Shown here: positions 34,278 through 45,124 of the stretch, piece after piece
Layout of the letters: every line of letters starts with the position of its first letter
Position numbering within the stretch: the stretch's first letter is position 1
NCBI GenBank assembly: GCA_963565915.1
Contig: OY751489.1
Location: forward strand, 1,798,001 to 1,862,000
Reading direction: 5' to 3'
DNA from: Entoloma clypeatum
Lineage: Eukaryota > Basidiomycota > Agaricomycetes > Agaricales > Entolomataceae
Length of the DNA: 64,000 bases
Translations under genes and position numbers: made by a program
The notes under the pieces: model-generated
Database searches by the model: none
Seen by the model: only the letters and a program-made list of their open reading frames with translations
Told to the model about the DNA's origin: nothing

Positions 34278-35598
34278 TACACTGGCCATGGTCCGATCCA
34301 GTCCGTGTCCAGGCATTTTCGACTGGACCTGGACCCGCACCTAGGGGTCCAGTCCGAGCATCCAGTGGACCTAATTTTTAAGCTCAAACCCCGCTGAGTT
34401 CACGGCTAGTGTACAGAAAAAAACCTGTATGCAAAAACCATCACGAAATCACGCCGCATCCACAGAACGGCAGGCTCTCGTATAAGCGGGCCTTTTTTCT
34501 ACACACAAATGCGGTGTATTTGAGATAGAAATGAAGAGAAACGAATTAGAACTCACAGAGGTATGTCCCATTCTTTCCAATGGAAGTTGATGAGTTCGTT
34601 GATCAGACGTCTGCCGATCACGTGACCGCGTCGATGCGTTTGGTAACCATGATTCATGATCAACGAAGTCATTGACCCATCCTCTCTCATTCCACACCCC
34701 ATGTCCGATGTTTTTTTTTTGACATCGGACACTGGCAGATTAAAGGACCAGGTTCATGAGAGCCGGGTACGGCATGATTCGGGCTTGCAGTGGCTCAAGG
34801 GACTGATGAGAGGGATAATCATATCCCAGTGAGTTCTCATTCGTTTTCTTTCGTTACTATCTCAAAAATATCCCAATTATGTGTAGATTAAGAGCCTGCA
34901 TAGATGAGAGCCCGGAGCTTACGGGGTGTGGCGCGATTTCGGGCTGTTATGGGTGCAGGGGCTATGGGAAAGAATAAATTATATCCTGGTGAGTTTCCAT
35001 CCGTTTCCCTTTATTTATATCTCAAATCCATCCCATTTATGTCTAGATTAAATGCCTGGGTCGACGACAGCCCAGCGTTTCGCGGATATCGCGCGATTTT
35101 CGATTTTTATGGGTCAAGGGGTTGAAGTGATGTATAAATCACAACTCGGTGCGTTCTTATTCGTTTCCCTTCGTTTCTATCTCAAATTCATGCCATCTAT
35201 GTGTAGATTGAATGCCCAGGCAGACGACAGCCCAGCGTTCCACGGATATGGTGCGATTTTATATTTTTATGTGTCAAGGGGTTGAAGTACTAATTTATCT
35301 GAGTAGGTCATGCATGGATTCTTTTCATTTCCGTCTCGAAAGTACAGTATTCATATGTGGAAGAAATGGTTGAGTAAATGAGATCACACGACACGTCAAA
35401 CACGCTGCCGAAGTTAATCAGAATCTGAGGTGGGTCCAGCAGGTCCGAACCCCCGGTCCAGGTCCAACACACCTCTGGACCTGGACCTCTAAGGAGGTCC
35501 GAGTCCGCCAGACGTAAGGACCCACACCCCGGACCTAGGGTCCAGTCCAGGTCCGAACCGCGGTCCGGAGGTTCGAGGACCGAACCGTGGCCAGTGTA
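34278..35598. mobile_element. Non-autonomous hAT element 2, 1321 bp
   Basis: Ends TACACTGGCCATGGTCCG and, inverted, TACACTGGCCACGGTTCG. They are flanked by a perfect 8-bp duplication CTTCCCGG (34270-34277, 35599-35606). Subterminal regions are crowded with GGTCC/GGACC motifs. There is no transposase; the centre holds a 160-bp tandem repeat. Confidence 0.9.
34829..35306 (+). repeat. Tandem repeat, about 160-bp unit, three full copies
   Basis: Units start at 34829, 34989 and 35149, with a partial fourth at 35306. Each starts GTGAG/GTGCG, and about 60 bp later has ATGTGTAG or ATGTCTAG, so it resembles a short GT...TAG intron followed by about 100 bp. The latter encodes related peptides (DDSPAFRGYRAIFDFYGSRG-like) in shifting frames. 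Confidence 0.75.
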
Positions 35599-35606
35599 CT
35601 TCCCGG

Positions 35607-35904
35607 TCGGAGGAAATTCGGGAAAATGGCAAGCAGACGGTTGGACTCGGGAAGGGCGGGAAAAGTATGGGCCTTGCAGTATTGGTCCAGTGATCGGCAA
35701 TACCTCGCAAGTATTAGTCACATGGGGGCCCTTCCCTATTTCCCAGTCACATGTGTCTTGAATTGTGTGGCGGATTCGGAGTTCGCCGACATCGTCCGGC
35801 AGCCATGGGTATCGGCACTGGTCCAGTGATTTCTCACGCCTTTCCTCTTGCTTCCGTTCCACCACCAACGCTCCTCGTAGGTTCATCAGAACAGTTGCTC
35901 GAAA
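35607..35904. other. Upstream region of Plavaka gene 2 with inverted repeat arm
   Basis: Bases 35755-35880 are the inverted partner of 34117-34241. They end in a splice-acceptor-like CTCGTAG just before the ATG at 35905, so they may hold a leader exon of the Plavaka gene. Confidence 0.45.
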
Positions 35905-36587
35905 ATGAAGAAGCGGTTAGCATCTGTTCTGGGCAAGGCCAAAGAGGTCCATGCTGCCAAAAAACACCGTATAGTGGAAGCAAAGTTGACACCACCTGAA
36001 ACTATTGCACCTCTACCCCACCCAACGCCTGTGGAACCACCTCCGAATGATCCGCCTCTATCTGGGGCCCATTCTCAGGCAGGTTGAATGTCCCATTCCA
36101 GAGTTACCTTCCTCACTAATGTTTATTTGCATTTGTCAGACTGGTGAGGCCTCCATGGACTACGAAGGTCTCGACCAATCTCTAGCGGAAGGTAGAACAT
36201 GCCAACCTCATCAATTACCAAAGCGCTATTGGGACATAGTGCCTGAAGCTCCGGCTGCATTTCCCCCTCCGCAACTCATATCAGCGTCTACACCAGAAGA
36301 ACCGAATGTGCCTCGTCCTCTGTCTCCATCCCCAATGCCTGCGACTCCGGTCAGCAGAATTCTTGAATCCACACACGACAGGTTTGGACTTTCCCACCAA
36401 TATTATGGGACTCGCTTCCCAGATCACGACCCTGGCCAACACATCACACTTAGCGATTTACACACTTCCACCTCCCTGGTCCACGATTACAGCCCATATC
36501 CAAACCAGTCCGTGTTTTTGCTAGGAGAATGGTACTGGAACAGCGGTGAAAAGAAATCGCAGTTGAGTTTCCAAAATCTCATCAAGA
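35905..36587 (+). pseudogene. Plavaka-type transposase 2, N-terminal part
   Basis: ATG at 35905 (MKKRLASVLGKAKEVHAAKK). A first exon to about 36083, then a GT-AG intron (about 36084-36138), leads to the second exon (TGEASMDYEGLDQ, HQLPKRYWDIVPE). Then the family hallmark: FGLSHQYYGTRFPDHDPGQH and YPNQSVFLLGEWYWNSGEKK followed by SFQNLIKI. The gene is cut exactly there by Plavaka element 1. Removing 36590-55995 and one TA joins IKI to VAHPDFHPEDVAAKNW in frame at 55998. Confidence 0.8.
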
Positions 36588-36781
36588 TACATCAGGAGAA
36601 GGTGTTTTCGGTTGTAGATCGCCAGTATTTATGTAGCCGGTGGAGGTGTTGTGATGCAACATAGGTTGGCACAATGCTTTGGAGGTTACTGTAGACAATT
36701 GGTAGGTATTAGTAGGATATTGCTTTATCTATCTCAATGGAGATGCCATTAGATTCAACGGGTAAGCACGAGACTATAGTA

Positions 36782-37208
36782 TTATGACTTATAATGATAA
36801 AAGTGACCAAGAGTAATGTATGGGTTGAAGAAGAATGACGATGATGTTTCTAATACATTGTCCATGGTCCATGAATGATTATAGTGAGTACCGAAACAAG
36901 GGATAAGGTGACAACTCCCGATAATATGCTCCAACGGAATAATCTCAGCAGCCGGCAACCAGTTGTGAGAGGCTTGAGAAATGGAACGAAGACCTGAGTC
37001 AGGGTTTGGGGCTCGGAATGGGGTGAACCATTCTATGTACGCCAGCTGTTTTGCAAGGCGCTTCTCGTTAGGCTGTCGCAAGTGGGCGGGAAGGTTGAAT
37101 ATGAAGCGAACTTGTGCGGCGCGGAGACCTATAGTTGGCATTGTGTGAGGCTCGGTCAAATATAGCATACAAGTGATAATTACTATCAAGTTGTGTGCCC
37201 TGTGTGGC
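36782..37208 (-). pseudogene. Plavaka transposase 1, C-terminal part
   Basis: Continues the transposase after Gypsy A: AQVRFIFNLPAHLRQPNEKR, YIEWFTPFRAPNPDSGL and IIGSCHLIPCFGTHYNHSW. These are the conserved C-terminal blocks of Plavaka proteins (xYVEWFTPF, RxCHLIPxFG). The stop is at 36782. Joining at the single GTGGC site gives the same frame as the 51264-53909 part. Confidence 0.85.
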
Positions 37209-37635
37209 TGTAAGGGCAACCACTTTCACTTTTCACTTTTCCTTTCCTTTCTTCCTTTTCTTTCTATTCCACCATCTTGGATGTCCTCTGATTGTATCCG
37301 CTGTCTCCGACATCTTATCCGCCTCTCTGCATCCAACGACTCTGCCCCCATCTGCTACTCCGCACGTCGGATCGCAGGTACTATCATTCATCTTGTTTCC
37401 ATTCATCCTTCATCGCTACTCCCAATCATTGCTCATCATTCATGTGTCTCATTTTATCTTCATATCTCATTTTACTATTTATCTCACTAGCTTGCAGGGG
37501 AATCCTTAGAACTTTCTCTTCAGATCTCCCTTGCAAGGTGTGTGTTGTATTACTTATCAGACTGCTCAATCTAAACTTCGGAGCTCCCTTGCAAGTATCT
37601 GAGTTTGAGTCTTGGATCGTAAGGTTGCCCTTACA
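37209..37635 (+). repeat. 5' LTR of Gypsy A (427 bp)
   Basis: Matches 50831-51263 over its length with scattered substitutions. The terminal 12-bp inverted repeat is TGTAAGGGCAAC. Confidence 0.95.
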
Positions 37636-37682
37636 GTAGAAAGTTCTCTTCTAATTGGACCGGGTCCAATTGCATCGTTGTC

Positions 37683-38939
37683 ATGATTCCGCACTTCGGA
37701 GCAGCTTCGTCTGTGTCTGACTCCGATACATCTCACACCTCTTCCAGTTCTTCCAATTACCTCTCCGTAACTGGTGATTCTGCTCCACACATAGTAATGG
37801 ACGACCCCAATCACCTTGAACAGCTCGAGCACGAGTTCCAGGAACAATGTCAAACTCTCGCTGATATCTTGACTCAACTTGACCAACTCCTCCTCGCCTT
37901 CAACACAATTCCTGCCCCAGCTCCGCCACCTATCCCACCTGCTCCCGCACCCGCTATTATACCCGCTCCGCTTGCTCTGGCCAATCCGGGCATGCGTCGA
38001 GCAAAACCTGCCAATCCGTCGGACTTCGATGGATCACGCGCAAATGGCTGGACCTTTCTAAATTCCTGTGAATTGTTTATGGGGCTGGCTCCGGAACAGT
38101 TCGCAGACGACCACACTAAAATTTATTGGGCCTTATCTTTCATGAAGAGTGGACACGCAGCACGCTTTGCGGATCGCATTATCTGACAGGAGCGGAGGAC
38201 CGGTGCTCCGCCTTATCGGACTTGGGTGGTCTTTACAGCAGAGTTCACTCCGAAGAATGAGGAACAGGACGTGAGACTGATCCTCAAAGGAGAATCCTAT
38301 TATCAAGGTCAACGGTATGTCGAGACCTGTATTGACGAGTTCAAAGACTACATTGACAAAGCAGGCTATCAGGAGGATACCAACATCGTACTCAAATTCT
38401 GCCATGGTCTCCGTTCCACCATTCAGAATGAGATTGCCACCCTGACCCACGGACGGCCTGCGGATGACAACCCTGATGAGTGGTACTCTGCAGCACGAGT
38501 CAATGACGACAATAGAATTGCCAACAAAGCCTTGAAAGCCACTGCTCCGACCCACACCTCCGCCTTCCGCAACGTTGTCAGACCAAGAGTACCTGGCACC
38601 TCAGTATTCCCTTGCCCCTACATTCCATTCACTCCACGTACAGCTCCGCTCGCATCCGCATCTGCTCCGCCGACAAGGGACCCTAATGCAATGGACATTG
38701 ATACTTCACGCGTCAAAGGCAAGAATGCCAATGCATGCTTCAGATGTAACAAAACGGGTCACTTTAGTCGTGAATGCCCCCTTCACTTCAATGTTCACTT
38801 CATGACAACGGAGGAGCAGGACGAGTTTGTTATGGAACAACTTGTGGTCAAGGATGCAGCAGAAGGCAACTCCGTTCTGCCCACGGAGTCGGAGGAGTCG
38901 GAGGAAGGACAGGAGGATTTTCCTCCTCACAGCGAGTGA
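37683..38939 (+). pseudogene. Gypsy A Gag
   Basis: ATG at 37683, 48 bp inside the LTR (an internal ATG at 37797 gives MDDPNHLEQLEHEF). Proline-rich linker (about 37910-37980), Gag domain (KPANPSDFDGSRANGWTFLN, then IYWALSFMKSGHAARFA), TGA at 38184-38186 (II*QERRTG, expected CGA). The same frame continues through YVETCIDEFKDYIDKAGY to a CCHC knuckle (CFRCNKTGHFSREC) near 38735-38775 and an acidic tail. One stop is the only visible lesion. Confidence 0.9.
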
Positions 38940-39095
38940 ACAGTGCACCCTCGTTGTCTGCTAAAAATTGTGATGCTGCCTTATTTATGGAACAATATGA
39001 TCCTATACCCTCCATCTCTAAGCCTGCAAACGATCCCATAGTCGCACCCAACTCTGCAAATCCCATCCACCTTCACCTCTCTAAATGGGAGCGTT

Positions 39096-40470
39096 AGCTT
39101 CCAAAACAATATGTCCTCGCCTCCGCTCACTCCGACAATTCTATTGAACTAGACATAGTTCTTGAAATTACCGACACCAAAGACACACTATCACAAAAGG
39201 CCTTACTCAACAGCGGGGCAACAGGGTCGTTTATTGAATGCACTCTGGTCGAGAAACATCAACTCTCTACTCGAAAACTATAATGCGCAATTCCAGTATA
39301 CAACATTGACGGAACTCCAAATGAGGCCGGAGCAATAACGGAGGTGTTGGATGTAGTGCTCCGCTATCAGGATCACTCGGAATGGACCCAGCTTGCAGTC
39401 ACAAGTTTGGGAAAACAAGAAATCGTGTTAGGCTTCACTTGGCACAAAGAACACAACCCCGAGGTAGATTGGACATCAGGGGAAGTGAAGATGAGCTGGT
39501 GTCCTGCACAATGCCGGACATGCCAACAAGTCTGCATCCGAGCCTGTTGGATGGGTTCCACTCTGACGTCCGGTCTAGAGGAGGAGGCTCCATGTGGCCC
39601 ATGGGTGGAGGATGTCACAGAAGGAGAGGAAGCGGAGGAGTTAGCGGAAGACGCTGAGGAAGAGGATGAGTTTGAGGAGGGAGATCACCTTTTTGTCAGA
39701 ACAGTACCCGCGGAGGCGGAGTTCATCCATGCTTCATCCAATATCTCGCAACATCTATCGGAGGCCTTCCTCAGTAACCAAAAACCTAAGTCTTTCCATG
39801 ACTCTGTACCAGACCACTTGTTTGACTTCGAAGACATATTCTCAAAGACCTCTTTCAACACCTTACCGGAAGAGCGGACTTGGGACCATGCCATTGAACT
39901 TGTTCCGGACGCCTCTCTGGCGGGTTGTAAGGTATATCTGCTTGCTCCGAACGAACAGAAGGAACTCGACGCGTTTTTGGAGGAAAACCTTGCAACTGGT
40001 CAGATCCGCCCTTCCAAGTCTCTGATGGCATCTCTGGTATTCTACATTGAGAAGAAGGATGGCTCCCTTCGTCATGTACAAGACTACCAGTCACTCAATT
40101 CCAAAACTATCAAAAACAAGTATCCACTTCCGCTCATATCCGAACTGATCAATAAACATGCTCAATACTTCACCAAGCTCAACATCTGCTGGGGCTACAA
40201 CAATGTGCAGATAAAACCCAGAGACGAGTGGAAGGCCACTTTTCGGACCAATCATGGACTCTATGAACCATTGGTGATGTTCTTCGGCCTCACTAATAGT
40301 CCATCCGTATTCCAGACTATGATGAACAAGATCTTTCAGGACCTTATCACTGAAGGTGTAGTCTGTGTTTTTACCTCGACGATATACTCATCTTCACGGA
40401 GACCCTTGTGGAGCATCGGAGAGTCACATGGATCATACTGGAATGACTTCATGAACACAAACTCTATCTA
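39096..40470 (+). pseudogene. Gypsy A protease and reverse transcriptase
   Basis: Protease motif reads LLNSGATGSFI at about 39207-39240: the catalytic Asp is Asn. A TAA follows at about 39281. The frame 39344-40471 holds a linker with acidic runs, then RT: KKDGSLRHVQDYQSLN, KYPLPLISEL, and KLNICWGYNNVQIK. The last contains the first catalytic Asp position, again Asn. MFFGLTNSPSVFQTMMNKIF follows. A one-base insertion just before YLDDIL puts the active-site motif out of frame near 40370. Confidence 0.85.
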
Positions 40471-41230
40471 ACACCAGAGAAATGCAAGTTTGAACAAACA
40501 CACATTGAATATCTAGGCCTTATTATTGAACAAGGACACATAGAGATGGATCCGGTGAAGGTAGCGGGGTCGCGGAGTGGCCTGCTCCGACAAATGTCCG
40601 AGAAGTATAGTCCTTTCTGGGATTCACTAACTTCTATCACCGTTTTATTGAAGGGTTTTTGGACATCGCGCGCCCTCTTTTCGAGCTCACGAAGAAAGGG
40701 CACCTCTGGTCTTGGAGGGAGGGAGAAGTGTCCGCATTTGCGGAGTTGAAGTGGAGGATTACATCTGCTCTGATCCTGGTCTTAGCTGATCATGGAAAGG
40801 AGTGGCGGATAGAAGCGGATAGCTCGGACTTTGCAACCAGAGCAGTACTGTCCCAACCAACAGAGGACGGTAAGTGGAGGCACTTCCTTGAAGGAGCAGA
40901 GAAGACAGTGGAGATTTGGACGGACCACAAAAATCTTGAGTATTTCATGACAGCTCAAAAACTAAATTGATGACAGGCTAGATGGTCCTTATACCTCACT
41001 TGTTTCAATTTCAAAATGCACCATCGACCTGGCAAGTCAATGGGCAAGTCCGACACTTTGTCCCAACGAGCAGACCATGGAGACGGATCGCGGGACAACG
41101 AAAACATCATCCTTCTTTGACCAGAATTGTTTGCAGTGCGAGCAATGCGTGGGGTAACTGTTCAAGGGGAAGGATGCGACGTCCTCCGCCAGGTCCGACA
41201 GGGAATCTGAGAGGGGTTACTGGAGGATAG
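40471..41230 (+). pseudogene. Gypsy A RT thumb and RNase H remnant
   Basis: Broken frames read in order THIEYLGLIIEQGHIEMDPV, then ARPLFELTKKGHLWSW, RIEADSSDFATRAVL (RNase H Asp) and IWTDHKNLEYFMTAQKL. The stop there is followed by shifted sequence resembling the RPGKSMGKSDTLSQRADH tether. The segment normally holding the RNase H second catalytic Glu appears deleted around 40885. Confidence 0.8.
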
Positions 41231-41231
41231 T

Positions 41232-42274
41232 GTGGCAGAGGTTGTCAAATCCCTTCTGACCGTCGGAGCGGGGTCCGTCCGTAGTGCGGAGTGGAGGCAA
41301 GCAGAAGGTTTGCTCTACTTCAGGGATCATATCTATGTTCCTAACAATCCCCAACTGCATCATCGGATCCTCACACAACACCATGACACTCTGGTGGCCG
41401 GACATCCTGGACGGTGGAAAACCTTGGAACTGGTGTCGCGCAATTACTGGTGGCCACACATGTCTTGTTTAATAGGTCAATATTGCAAGACATGCGACCC
41501 ATGCCTCCGCATCAAGGTCCGACGCACTCCACCCTCTGGAGAGCTCAATCTGCTACCGGTCCCCATGGAGCGATGGCAAGTAACCAGTGTTGACTTCATT
41601 ACTGAACTACCAGAAGCCCACGGCTACGACACTATCATGGTCATAGTGGACTCAGTAGGGAAGTGGGAACACTTCATCCCAACGCACTCCGACATCTCCG
41701 CACTTGGGACTGCATGATCCTATGTTCAAAATGTCTGGAAACTCCACGGACTACCGGAGGCCATTGTCTCCGACTGAGGACCACAGTTTGTCGCCAAGTT
41801 CACGCGCGAACTATACAGGCTGCTTAACATTAAGGTTGCTGCCTCGACAGCCTACCATCCGCAGTCGGACGGACAGACGGAGCGGGTCAATCAAGGATTA
41901 GAACAATACCTTCGCCTATTCATCAATGAACGTCAAGACGATTGGGACGAATGGCTTCCGATGGCTGAATTTGCATACAACAACCATGTTCATGCATCGA
42001 CACGTCAAACTCCATTCTACATTGACACCGGCCACCATCCGTGCATGGGATTCGAACCTTGCAAGAAGCGGACGGAGATCGAGGCGGTAGCGGATTTCAG
42101 CCAGCGGATGAAGTCCGCTCTAGAGGAGGCTCACGCAGCACTGACAAAGGCAAAAGATGACATGACGCGATACTACAACCAGCATCGGAGCACCACTCTG
42201 ACATTCCACCTGGGGGACAAGGTCTTTTTAGACTCATCAGACCTCAAAACCACCCGACCCACAAAAAAACCTGC
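41232..42274 (+). pseudogene. Gypsy A integrase
   Basis: H2C2 zinc finger (HHRILTQHHDTLVAGHPG, CKTCDPC) and catalytic core VDFITELP (first Asp), SD*GPQF (second Asp, TGA instead of CGA) and AYHPQSDGQTERVNQGLEQY (Glu). A further TGA lies at 41715-41717. The C-terminal GDKVFLDSSDLKTTRP block is cut at 42274 by Gypsy B. Confidence 0.9.
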
Positions 42275-42783
42275 TGTCATAACCATAGGATTCACATCCG
42301 ACTTATCCGACAACTCCGACGATTCATCCGCTCCAACATCCGCTCCAACATACTTACAAGTAGACATATGTTGTTCACTTTTCATTTGCTACTCTCCGTA
42401 CTCCGAATGTTCTGATGGTCAACTCCGATATCTGCACATCACTTATAGTAATGCTGATCATTCTAGTCTACTATAAATAGTGTACAAACCTGTCATAGAA
42501 CCTCAGTTCAAATATCATACATTACACCTCATTCGCATCCGTCTCTACTTGCTTTTGAGCATTCTCTCCGTCACCTCCGCTCATCCGCTCATCCGCTCAT
42601 CCGCTCATCCGCTCATCCGACATCCGCCAATCCAAAATCAAGGACCACGTCAAAGAGTGGGGCAATGCACAAGTGGAAGCCAGGTCCTTTCTGCCAATGT
42701 CGCACTTACCGCATTCCGCTCCTCCGCTACTCTGCTCTGACTCATCCGATGTTTTCCGACGTTGAGAAACATGCTATGTGACA
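42275..42783 (+). repeat. 5' LTR of Gypsy B copy 2 (509 bp)
   Basis: Homologous to 49852-50393. Shorter mainly because it lacks a stretch near 42350 (TTCTATTTATATTGATTATACTT-type segment of the other LTRs). CATCCGCT repeats vary in number near 42580-42620. Confidence 0.9.
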
Positions 42784-43610
42784 GTATATTTGAACTACCA
42801 CCATTCTTTGATTTACCCAACAACCTCTACCCACATGTCTCAAACCCATAATACAGTTTGAACAACTAGGACTGCTCGTGCAGCAGCAGAACGTTCATCT
42901 TCCACTCCACACTCTGCTTTCCTTTGAGGAACCCGCAATGTAACTATTACTCCTCGAACCACAGCATCATCATCTGCTCCTACCCCCAGACCATCTATTC
43001 CTCCACCTTCTTCTGACTCTCAGCTCCCACCACTTCCCGCCAGTCCTCCACTAAACCCACCAACGGAACCCTCCGCACCTCTAAATTCTGGCTTATTCGG
43101 TGGACCTCCAGGAGGATCTCCTCCTCCTTCCGACGGTAGTTTACATGGAGATTTGGACGACTCCGATTCCAATCCAGATCAGGAACCCAATCTAGCTGAA
43201 GCCATTCTGCTCATGACCAAAGAGTTGAAACATCGTGACACAAAGAAGAAAAAGTCGTATGCCAACGAACCGGATACCTTCGACGGATCCAATCCGCGCA
43301 AACTCTCCGCATTCATTTTACAATGCAAACTTTACTTCTCTGACAATGACAACTTCGACTCAGAACATTCCAAAGTCAACTTTGCCATGTCTTACTTCCG
43401 AGGCACAGCACTCAAATTTTTTGAACCCTTCATTCTTGACGATGATGAACCCAATTGGCGGGGTTCTTTTCCCGAGTTTGTCCAACTTCTCCGCTCTGAG
43501 TTTGGTACCATTGACCCTCAGGGCGAAGCCGAAGAACAACTGGACAACCTACAGATGAAGGAAAATCGAAAGATATTGAAGTACAACATTGAATTCCAAC
43601 GTCTTGCTAC

Positions 43611-43994
43611 TGTTGAGGTGACATGTGAGTCTGATGACTACATCCACAGGCCCAAACATAAAATGCGCAAGGAGAGGGGATACGATGCCATCAAGACAAA
43701 GGAGCGATGCTGACTATTGACCCACATGGGATCTTAAGAGAACAAGCTACAGAATACAAAGGAAAGTAGGCTACTTATATATGTAAATACCATGAGGCAT
43801 AAATGAGGTGCACAGTAAATAAGACTGTTCTAGAATAACATGTGTCTAACATGAGGTAGGATAAGATAAAGGTTTCAGATAAGATAGGATAAGATCAAGA
43901 GATAGGATAAGATAAGATAAGATAAAGAGATAAGATAAAGAGATAAGATAAAGATGAGATTAGATATTAGGATAAGATAAGAGTGATCATGACA
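43611..43994 (+). mobile_element. Solo LTR, 384 bp, rich in GATAAG motifs
   Basis: Starts TGTTGAGG, ends CATGACA, flanked by the perfect 5-bp duplication GCTAC (43606-43610, 43995-43999). Excision restores the Gag frame. Bases 43857-43983 are a dense array of (A/T)GATA(A/G) motifs. Not related to the Gypsy A or B LTRs. Confidence 0.85.
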
Positions 43995-44104
43995 GCTACC
44001 AAGGCTGACTGGGATGAAAACTCCCTCAGACACCGCTACTATGTCGGACTTCCGGATTGGATCAAGGACATCCTCTCCCAACAACCCAAGATCAAGTCTT
44101 TACC

Positions 44105-44637
44105 TGTCATAACCATACGATTCACATCCGACTTATCCGACGACTCCGACATTTCATCCGCTCCGACATCCGCTCCAACAACATTCTATTTATATTGAAT
44201 ATACTTCTACTACGTAACATCTCAACCATACTTACAAGTAGACATATGTTGTTCACTTTTCATTTGTTACTCTCCGTACTCCGAATGTTCCGATGGTCAA
44301 CTCCAATATCTGCACATCACTTATAGTAATGCTGATCATTCTAGTCTACTATAAATAGTGTACAAACCTGTCGTAGAACCTCAGTTCAAATATCATACAT
44401 TACACCTCATTCGCATCCGTCTCTACTTGCCTTTGAGCATTCTCTCCGTCACCTCCGCTCATCCGCTCATCCGCTCATCCGACATCCGCCAATCCGAAAT
44501 CGAGGACCACATCAAAGAGTGGGGCGCAACGCACAAGTTGAAGCCAGGTCCTTTCTGCCAACGTTGCACTTACCGCATTCCGCTCCTCCGCTACTCCGCT
44601 CCGACTCGTCCGACATTGAGAAACACGCTACGTGACA
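44105..44637 (+). mobile_element. Solo LTR of the Gypsy B family nested in Gypsy B
   Basis: 533 bp, same family as the flanking element's own LTRs, with a perfect 5-bp duplication TTACC (44100-44104, 44638-44642). Excision restores Gag. It shows the family was still active after Gypsy B copy 2 had inserted. Confidence 0.95.
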
Positions 44638-45124
44638 TTACCAGACCTACGATCCGTGGCTCATACTATTGACGCTCGCTACTGGGAACGTCAACGAGAG
44701 AAATCCAGAACCGATAAACCCACTCCCAAGTCCGACAAGAAACAATCTGCTCTGAAACAATCCACCGCACAAACATCATCAACCAAACCCTCCGCTCCCG
44801 CTACCACTTCCACTTCCACATCCACTCCAATCCCGACCTCTCCAGTAAATTAGGCAAAGACGGCAAACTGACGTATCAAGAACGCAAACATTGTTTCAAT
44901 AATAACCTTTGCTTATTCTGCGGTAGCGTCGGACACGCTGTCAAGAACTGTCCCAAGTCCACCTCCTCCACTTCCAAGGCTAAAGGGAAAGCCGCCCAAG
45001 TCGGCACTCAAGCCAAGGAAAAAGGTAAGGAGATTGAGTCAAAAAAATAGGCAGTGGTCCTCATGAAGCACGGTCTGAGGACTGCGTTGACTCTCTCCAT
45101 GCCTCCGCTCCCATCTGACTTAAC

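Larger units (their letters stand above)
42835..45050 (+). pseudogene. Gypsy B Gag, split by two solo LTRs
   Basis: Pieces 42835-43610, 43995-44104 and 44638-45050. ATG at 42835 (MSQTHNT) followed by TGAs at about 42859 and 42925 (both fit decayed CGA). Pro/Ser-rich stretch, then the Gag domain (SYANEPDTFDGSNPRKLSAF; NFAMSYFRGTALKFFEPFIL). The frame joins cleanly across both LTRs: RLAT to KADWDENSLRHRYYVGL and KIKSL to PDLRSVAHTIDARYW. A frameshift near 44830 precedes the CCHC knuckle (CLFCGSVGHAVKNC, about 44915-44955). Confidence 0.85.

Noticed and set aside
35308..35886. 192-codon minus ORF across the right end of hAT element 2
   Set aside because: It runs through the element end, the target duplication and subterminal GGTCC repeats; an accidental frame.
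42574..42620. CATCCGCT direct repeats resembling a short CRISPR-like array
   Set aside because: Simple 8-9-bp slippage in an LTR without spacers; the host is a eukaryote.
42480..44672. ORFs starting MYKPVxEPQFKYHTLHLIRI at 42480, 44358 and 50105
   Set aside because: The same sequence lies inside each Gypsy B LTR, downstream of its TATA box. Repetition comes from LTR homology, not from coding constraint.
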